A stretch of 64,000 bases of DNA from Dromaius novaehollandiae (taxonomy: Eukaryota > Chordata > Aves > Casuariiformes > Dromaiidae), in assembly GCF_036370855.1 (NCBI RefSeq), contig NC_088105.1, positions 10,607,619 through 10,671,618 on the forward strand, read 5' to 3'. Numbering within the stretch: the stretch's first letter is position 1; each line of letters opens with the position of its first letter. Of the stretch, positions 57,426-64,000 are shown in pieces. Made by a program: the position numbers and the translations under genes. The notes beneath the pieces are model-generated. The model saw nothing but the letters and a program-made list of their open reading frames with translations. It made no database searches and was not told the origin of the DNA.

Positions 57426-60043
57426 CCTCCCTCTTCTAGTATGATCTGTCTTCACCTAAGTCTACCTTTAGCGAGAATCTCTTCCTCATTTAGAAATCTG
57501 GGGAGCAAAAATAACAAATAGCCAAAAGTTGGAAACCACAAGCTGTGACCTTAGGACTTTCCTGGCTCCTAACTATACTCACCTGCAACCAGGCTAACCG
57601 GGCTATGTTTTCACATACCTTCTAACTGTTTATCTTCGGTCTTGTCCCACTTTTACCAAGGATCACTTGCAGACAGCTTTATAAGTTTTGCTCCATTAAA
57701 CATTATAGTTTTAAGGACAAAATCCAAAAGGAATTTACACATTTTTTGTTCCACGGGTTTAAATGGGAGCTTAGAGCTGATAAAAAAAGTTCTATTGGGA
57801 ACCATGAAACAATTCTTCTTCTAGAAGCTCCCAATTAACCAAAGTAATGTTACAATCACAGTGTAGGAAGGATAAAATTCAGCGCTTTTTTTTTGCTGAA
57901 GAAAAATATATTTCAATAGTCTATTTGAAATTAGGACAACTGAAGTGATGGCCCAAACAAAATACAATTTTATAAAATGATTACATTTAAATGAAAAACA
58001 GTGCATATTTTCCAGTAAGCATCTGGTGTCTATGTTCTAAAAAAAGTCAAAATACCAAACAGGTAAGTCACTCAATAAACCCTTGCAAAAATTTTCTTGA
58101 GTTATTAGACCAACTTTTGACTACTTATGGATAAAAACTAAGTGAGACAAGGGATCTACCAGCTCTGAAACCCTGAGGAACCAGAAATAATGACCATTTG
58201 TTTCTGTATATGATAGCCATCTCCATAGGATGGAAGCATCCCAAGAAGTTAAAAATACCTGAGTGATAACAACACACAGATCCGAAGAAACAGCTTTTAA
58301 AAGATATGAAGCTTAAAGAAAACTGCACAACCCTGCAGAAAGACAACAGCAATGGATTATGCATTCTTTCTCACACTTTAAATCACTTAATGCATAGTAT
58401 GCTCTTTCCACTCTCAGTTCACCTAGACCCTGGGAAGTGTCTTACTTAGCCAGCCAAATTCAAGCTGGATGTCTCAGAGCAGACAACAGACAGCATAAGA
58501 AAAGTGCAGGATAAAAGTTTATAAAACACTGAATGCTCAACCACAGAATTACAACTCATGTTCAGTCCCGAAGTTTCTTCAGTTGTTCCTCTGATTCGCT
58601 CCTAACGTCCGAATCCTTTATTTTGTCAATAAAATTTGGGAAGGAAAGTTACCTCCCAGAATGTGTCAGACAACATCTCCTTTAATAAATGTGTTATTTA
58701 TAAATACAAAGAAAATTCTATTTATTCTGCCCATCATGTTTATGGTGAAATTTTCATTTATTTGTAAGAAGTACTTGAAAAATCTCTTGCAATGATTTCT
58801 TGTGATTAAATTCTAATTTCCATCCAAATGCACTCTGCCACAAATGAAAACAAAATGACTAATAATCTAGTAAATGTTTCATTTGCTGTTTTAGCACCTA
58901 ATTCAAATGTAAAAACTAAGAATGTGAATAAACTAGGTTAAACTATATAATCGATTAAGTAAATGTGCACAGATACTGCATATCCAGTTAGCAAAAAGAA
59001 ATAAATTTACTGTAAAGGCTACATTTAATTGCAAATCATCATATTTTAATGGTTACTGACCAATGTGAATCAACCTTTCCTTAGAAAAGTAACTGAGAAC
59101 TAGATTTAAATTGATTATTAAATCAATTAAATCAATCCAATGCGTCAGAACCTCTCTCATTAGAGTCATATTTAGATGCAAAGCTGTTGCCTATATGGTA
59201 CGCCCAAATGAAACAAAAAATGTTGCACACTCTCAAAGGTACAGTGACAGTGTATCACCTTCACTGAGGAGCCAAAGCCAGCCTGCCGGTTCCAAAATCA
59301 TGCCAGACGCTGCGGAGTCCTAATGCGTGTATAGACCTCTCCCAAACAGAGTGCATCCATTAATATATGGAGCCCATTAATGTGTCCTATTTTCTTGTAT
59401 TAACCAACCAAACATTAGAAAGCGGGTCCCTGTAACAGTCTGACCCATTTTGATAGTCCACTGAAGCCAAACTGACTTTTACTTCTTAAAAAAAAAAAAA
59501 AATTGTGTTTAAATATAAAGCAACCAGTTGCAGGATTAGTTGGATGAGTCCTTGAGCGGATATAATCAGCTTAATGGCAACAAAGATCACAGCACAGTTA
59601 GTGCAGCTGTGACACTCAAACGTTTCACTGAAGGGAAAGGTTTGCACGAGGCTGGAATCGTCCTTTTATTTCCAGCCCTTTTTTCCTCTCTCTCCCCCTC
59701 TGTGTTTTTTTTTTGTTTTTTTTTTTTTGCAACACTGCAGTCAACATCCCCATCAGTTCCATTAGCATGAAAGAATTAAGGAGAGAAATGGGTAGGGTGG
59801 AGCAATTTACGTCTGTGGGTCAGAATACTTACATAGCATCATATAATTCAGTTAAATGGACAAATAAAGTGGTGCTAGTTGTTTTCCAAACACAGGTTAA
59901 TTTTAACTTAATTTCCACTCTGCTGTGGGCTAAAGGGCTGCCTGCTGTCTGATGTTGCTTAATACACAGCTAAATGACTATCTGTTATGGAAAGGCATTC
60001 TGTAAAAACCCTCCTGTACTCTTATTTTACCCTTCTCACACAC

Positions 60044-60044
<1 letters not shown>

Positions 60045-60076
<32 letters not shown>
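60045..60076 (+). repeat. 32-nt oligo-A run
   Basis: Thirty-two consecutive A residues. No retroposed sequence is recognisable immediately upstream, so a poly(A) tail origin is unproven. Confidence 0.85.
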
Positions 60077-60078
<2 letters not shown>

Positions 60079-63000
60079 TGACAGTAAAGATCTGGTTTTC
60101 CTTAACTACAGCTTTGTATGGGCAAATTCACTGCGTAACATTACACCTTCTCTCAATATTATATCAAAAAATGCAGATGAACAAAATAGCTGTAAAGAGA
60201 TTTAGTCTGATTCATAAAAAATTAAGAAGCTCTATTTTCTAGGCTTCTCAAATTAAGATTTTCACCTTTAAAACCAGAACACCCCCTGCCCCTGCCCAAA
60301 CTACTAAAATACACTAAAATAAGCAACCACATCTCAATCTATTCACCATTAACTACTCTGCTTCTGTTTTTGGGGTATTGCTTCCTGCAGGAGAAATCCC
60401 CTGAAATCCAGGTGAATGCAATGATGACTGAAACGGGTTGAGGGTAGATACCAAATTCCCATGAATCCTGTTATCTAGAGGAACTGATGGATAGATAAGG
60501 CAACAGTATGAACTCCTCGGGAACAAACCATTTGCTGTAGAGCTTGTTAAGGTCTTCTGATCTCCAAGCTAGGAAACCCCAAGCCTGTGCAGTTGCACTT
60601 TTGAACAAAAGCTCCAAAGGAGAAGCCATTTCTGTTCTGTTTCCAGAATAAAGATCTTTGTTAGTACTGCAGTGTTTCAAAGTCTTTAAAACAAATCAGT
60701 GCTTGAGGACTCCGTGGCACTCTCCATTGAGAATACAAGTGTGTCTCCTTTTCCTTAGCCAAAACTCCTTTTGCTTGCTCCAAAATGTCATTTCAACACC
60801 TCCCTGTCACTCCCCTCACCAGAAATAGTTGCATTTCAGCAGTTCTACATCTATATAATTTGTAAAGTGCTAGGCAAATAAGCACACTCTTAAATGGAAA
60901 ATGTGATTGACAGACTATCTGGCACTGAGCTTTCAAACCTACCAGGAACATCACAAGGCCAGATTTGCACACGTCAAGACCATCATCTTACGATGCTTTC
61001 AAAATTTTGCTTTTTGTGACTCCGCAAAACACATCTCTGGAACCATTATATGAATTAGTTGGATGGAGGGGGGAGGAGGAGTGCTTAAGAACAGTAATGC
61101 ACCCCCCTATGAGGACATTAGAAGCATCTGGCTCAGAGATATTAAGAAAGGAAAGAAAAATTAATCATGCTGGCTGCAGAAAAAAACTGGCATCAGCACA
61201 GCCACGTTGTCATAAGGCAGATATTAATAATGTGAACCCCCAGGGAACGCTCCGACATCTGAAAGATCCACTTGTTGGCTATCACAAAGCAGGCATGTTT
61301 AACTGATGCCTCCTTGAAACCTTCTGAATCTTACTCTAAAACACTGCTTGGGATTTTTTTTGCAGCAAAACAAGCCCCCCAGTGCTAAAGATGAAACGTT
61401 TACTGCATTACTCTCTTTTCCTGGACGCTATTATAGAGTGCGTACAAGGGAGGGCAATACCCCTTGCTGCTTGCCATCATTTGCTATCAGCCGCAGCAGA
61501 AGGGAGGAATGCCAGCAAGCGATGCAGAAATCCCAGCTATTGAAGCTATGGGTAACAGGTAACTAGGATGTTTGGAAAAGGAAAAACAAAGGCTTCATTC
61601 CCGGAGATACCTGGACACCTCACTCCAACGGACTTTGCCAGCAGGGGACCTGATTAGGTGTTTGCCACTTAAACATTTTGTAGACCTGTAGCTTAGCTGC
61701 CCAAGTGATTATGAAGGACACTTAAGAGAAATGGTGGTGAAAACTGGTTGAGTATTTTAGAAAGAGGAGAAGCAAAAAAGATTTTGACAGAATGGCACAT
61801 AATGGGCAATAGGAGAGCACAGCCGAGATACCACAAGATTGTGGCTACGTCCTGATACTGCATCTGGAATATTAATCCTCAAGTTTAGAGTAGGACATAA
61901 ATTTGGTGACATAAAAACAAAGTGTTAATACTAATAACCTATTGAGCAGCAACAATAACTAGAACTCACATTTTCAAGAGGATTTATTTAGTCAAAGCAC
62001 AGCAAAAAAATCTCCTTTTTTCTAACTCCCGTTGCTTCTCCAGGACTACAGCAATCTTTCTTGCCTAGTGCATTGAAAGCAAACCTGTTTAAAGAACCAC
62101 TAATCTGCTTGTATTTGGGAAGCAAAGACTGTTGCTAAAAGCATCAGACACCCACAATATAATCTTCTATGTATTGTCTCATCACTCAGAACCATCAGCT
62201 ACCAGCTGCAACTCCAGATTCACAAGATTTGCACAGCTGACTCACTGAAACATAGCACCAGCTACAAACTTGAGTGCTACAACAGCATAATGATGATTGA
62301 AAAGCACAAAGGAATCAGAAAGCACTCGGCTGAATGTTCATACACTATTTTGATGATGCAAGAGATGCTACCACAGGAATTAACGCGTGGTCACGTCAGA
62401 CAAGATGGGTAGCAGTTGGCGAATCTAGATGGACAATTCCCCAGTTAGGAAGTATTGCTAAGACATTCTCTGTTTAGAAATAACCAACTCCTACATTTAA
62501 GTGGGAGATGACATCGTGGAGACCACTACAATACCAAGTGCTTTCAGGAATTTCTAACTTCTCATTCTCTTCCCTTCTCTGATACCTATGTTTTGCCCAG
62601 CCATTGAAACAGCAGCTGGGCACAAGGCTGAAAGCGTCATCCCTCCAGAAACATAGTGCCACCATTAGTGCCTCTATCTGCTTAAACCAGAAATAATTTT
62701 GCAGCCAGATGACTGTATTTTTAAACCACCCTATCCCAAGAGGAAACATCATCTGCTCTGGGTACAGCTGTGATACATTCCTACGCAAATGAATCAATTT
62801 TCTCTTTTCCTCTATGAAAAGTCTCCCATTTCTTCCCCACCACTGAATTTATCTCCCAATGGACTTGATAAAAAGCAACACTTGCAGGTTTTTCTTTTTT
62901 AAACTGATCACAAAAAGGGACACATTCAGCCCTGAGATACATCCAAATAAAACTCCAATTGATTTAAATGGGGGAATTCACGTATGTATTCGTCATCAGA

Positions 63001-64000
63001 AGTCCTCAGTATTTACACCTTACCATCTTGTAAATCCGCAGTGAGCCCACCTCTGCTGTGATCCCTGTGTCACTGCCATCTGGCATTCCTTAGGGAAGCG
63101 ACAAGCCACAAATTCCAGTTTTCTGCTGACCTTTCATTTTCTCCTATTTTCATTCACTCAGCCTTTCCATTAGTTCTACCTGTTGAACTGCATCTGACGC
63201 CAAGATGAAGTCTTTGGGATAGGGATGGTCTTTGCTCTTGCTTGATGCCTGATTGGCCTGATTGCTCCTAGCTATAACAGTCAAAATAAGCTAGAAGAGC
63301 TCAGGGCAAAACCGAGCCCGTCATTATTTACATGGCAACTTACAGGCCTGCTTTGCTTGGTGCATAAAAAACACTGCAGTCACTTTAACTGCTCACCTAT
63401 AACCAGGGAGAGGACTGGGCAGAGCAGTGAACATTTGGGCTTTTAGCAAATGTTTTAAAAATCTGAAGTTTTTTACTTCCTTACTCAGGTTGAGCTTTCC
63501 TCTCCCCCAAACAAAAAAAAAAAAACCCCAAGAAAATTTCTCTAGGATTTTGTAGTTATTCTTAGTTGAATTCTGAGAGTCCATGAGAAGAACACTTAAG
63601 CTAGCAAAAAAAAGGAAAGATTTAAAACAGACCTAAATGAATGCTTCCCACAGTATACTCTAGCTGACATCTTCAGTTTTAGACTCTTACTGATACACAA
63701 TTTATAAACCACAGTGTACAGACCACTTATCCCAGGCAACAGGGCTCCTATAGCTTAGCAAGTTATTTTTTTACCAGCTCATTTGTGCAAACTGACCACA
63801 TCCGTCTCTTCCATCTGAGAAGTAAAAATAATGAGTGGAAGACACCGTAGATCTCATTCTTTCTACCAACACAAAAAACACCCAGATCTAAACTGCCTTC
63901 ACAGTTTAAATGAACCTGCTTTACTTTGCAATTAGGCCCGGAGGGAGCGGGTGTGTATGATCACTTCCTGCCATTCAGCAGACAAGCACTCAGCCATCGC

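Larger units (their letters stand above)
38106..64000 (-). other. ACBD6: ACBD6 intron 6 (at least 25.9 kb, runs off the window)
   Basis: Mostly AT-rich DNA without a supported exon on either strand. Visible contents are CpG-dense islets (47925-48130, 49990-50345, small one at 41350-41440), MIR-type SINE remnants (53850-53925, 57230-57425), simple A- and T-rich runs, and a 32-A homopolymer (60045-60076). Open frames in this stretch are short and unlike known proteins. Confidence 0.7.

Noticed and set aside
38106-64000. Search for the preceding ACBD6 exon (first ankyrin repeat) and for other coding exons
   Set aside because: No minus-strand sequence resembling the LLHWACDRGHKELV region was found by eye; it probably lies beyond the window.
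1-64000. CRISPR arrays, operons, tRNA or rRNA genes, endogenous viral genes
   Set aside because: This is spliced vertebrate DNA. No direct-repeat/spacer arrays, tRNA-like cloverleafs or viral protein frames were recognised.

Overview
This is vertebrate genomic DNA. It holds the 3' eleven exons of QSOX1 (+), the complete six-exon coding region of LHX4 (+), and the last two coding exons of ACBD6 on the opposite strand. The order QSOX1 > LHX4 > < ACBD6 matches human 1q25. Every coding exon is bounded by GT...AG, reading phases match across all introns, and the spliced proteins read through without a stop. Very GC- and CpG-rich exons and short introns, followed by an AT-rich flank with old MIR-type SINE remnants and no recognisable young SINE families, suggest a sauropsid, most likely a bird. 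That species call is inference.

Layout. 1-16.6 kb: QSOX1, entered in intron 1 (exon 1, with the signal peptide and the thioredoxin CGHC motif, lies off the left edge), ending at 15963 with a short 3' UTR. 16.6-19.4 kb: QSOX1-LHX4 intergenic DNA with a cluster of TAATCC sites, a long CpG island, GC boxes, a CCAAT box, a consensus CRE and a pentanucleotide repeat just upstream of LHX4. 19.4-29.8 kb: LHX4. Its 6.9-kb intron 1 carries a 287-nt pure pyrimidine tract and AT-rich islands, intron 2 carries an AT-rich homeodomain-site-rich island, and the 591-bp intron 4, which splits the homeobox, is largely a G-rich minisatellite. 29.8-33.4 kb: LHX4 3' UTR and convergent intergenic space. 33.4-64 kb: ACBD6 3' UTR, terminal exon, intron 7, a 31-bp exon 7, and at least 25.9 kb of intron 6 running off the right edge, mostly AT-rich with a few isolated CpG-dense islets.

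The three genes do not form a pathway: QSOX1 is a secretory-pathway disulfide-forming oxidase, LHX4 a LIM-homeodomain factor for pituitary and motor-neuron development, and ACBD6 an acyl-CoA-binding ankyrin protein. Their adjacency is conserved synteny, and some LHX4 regulatory DNA may lie inside ACBD6 introns. I found no clear undescribed system. The most interesting items are the repeat tracts inside LHX4 introns, the candidate regulatory islands and the orphan CpG islets in ACBD6 intron 6.
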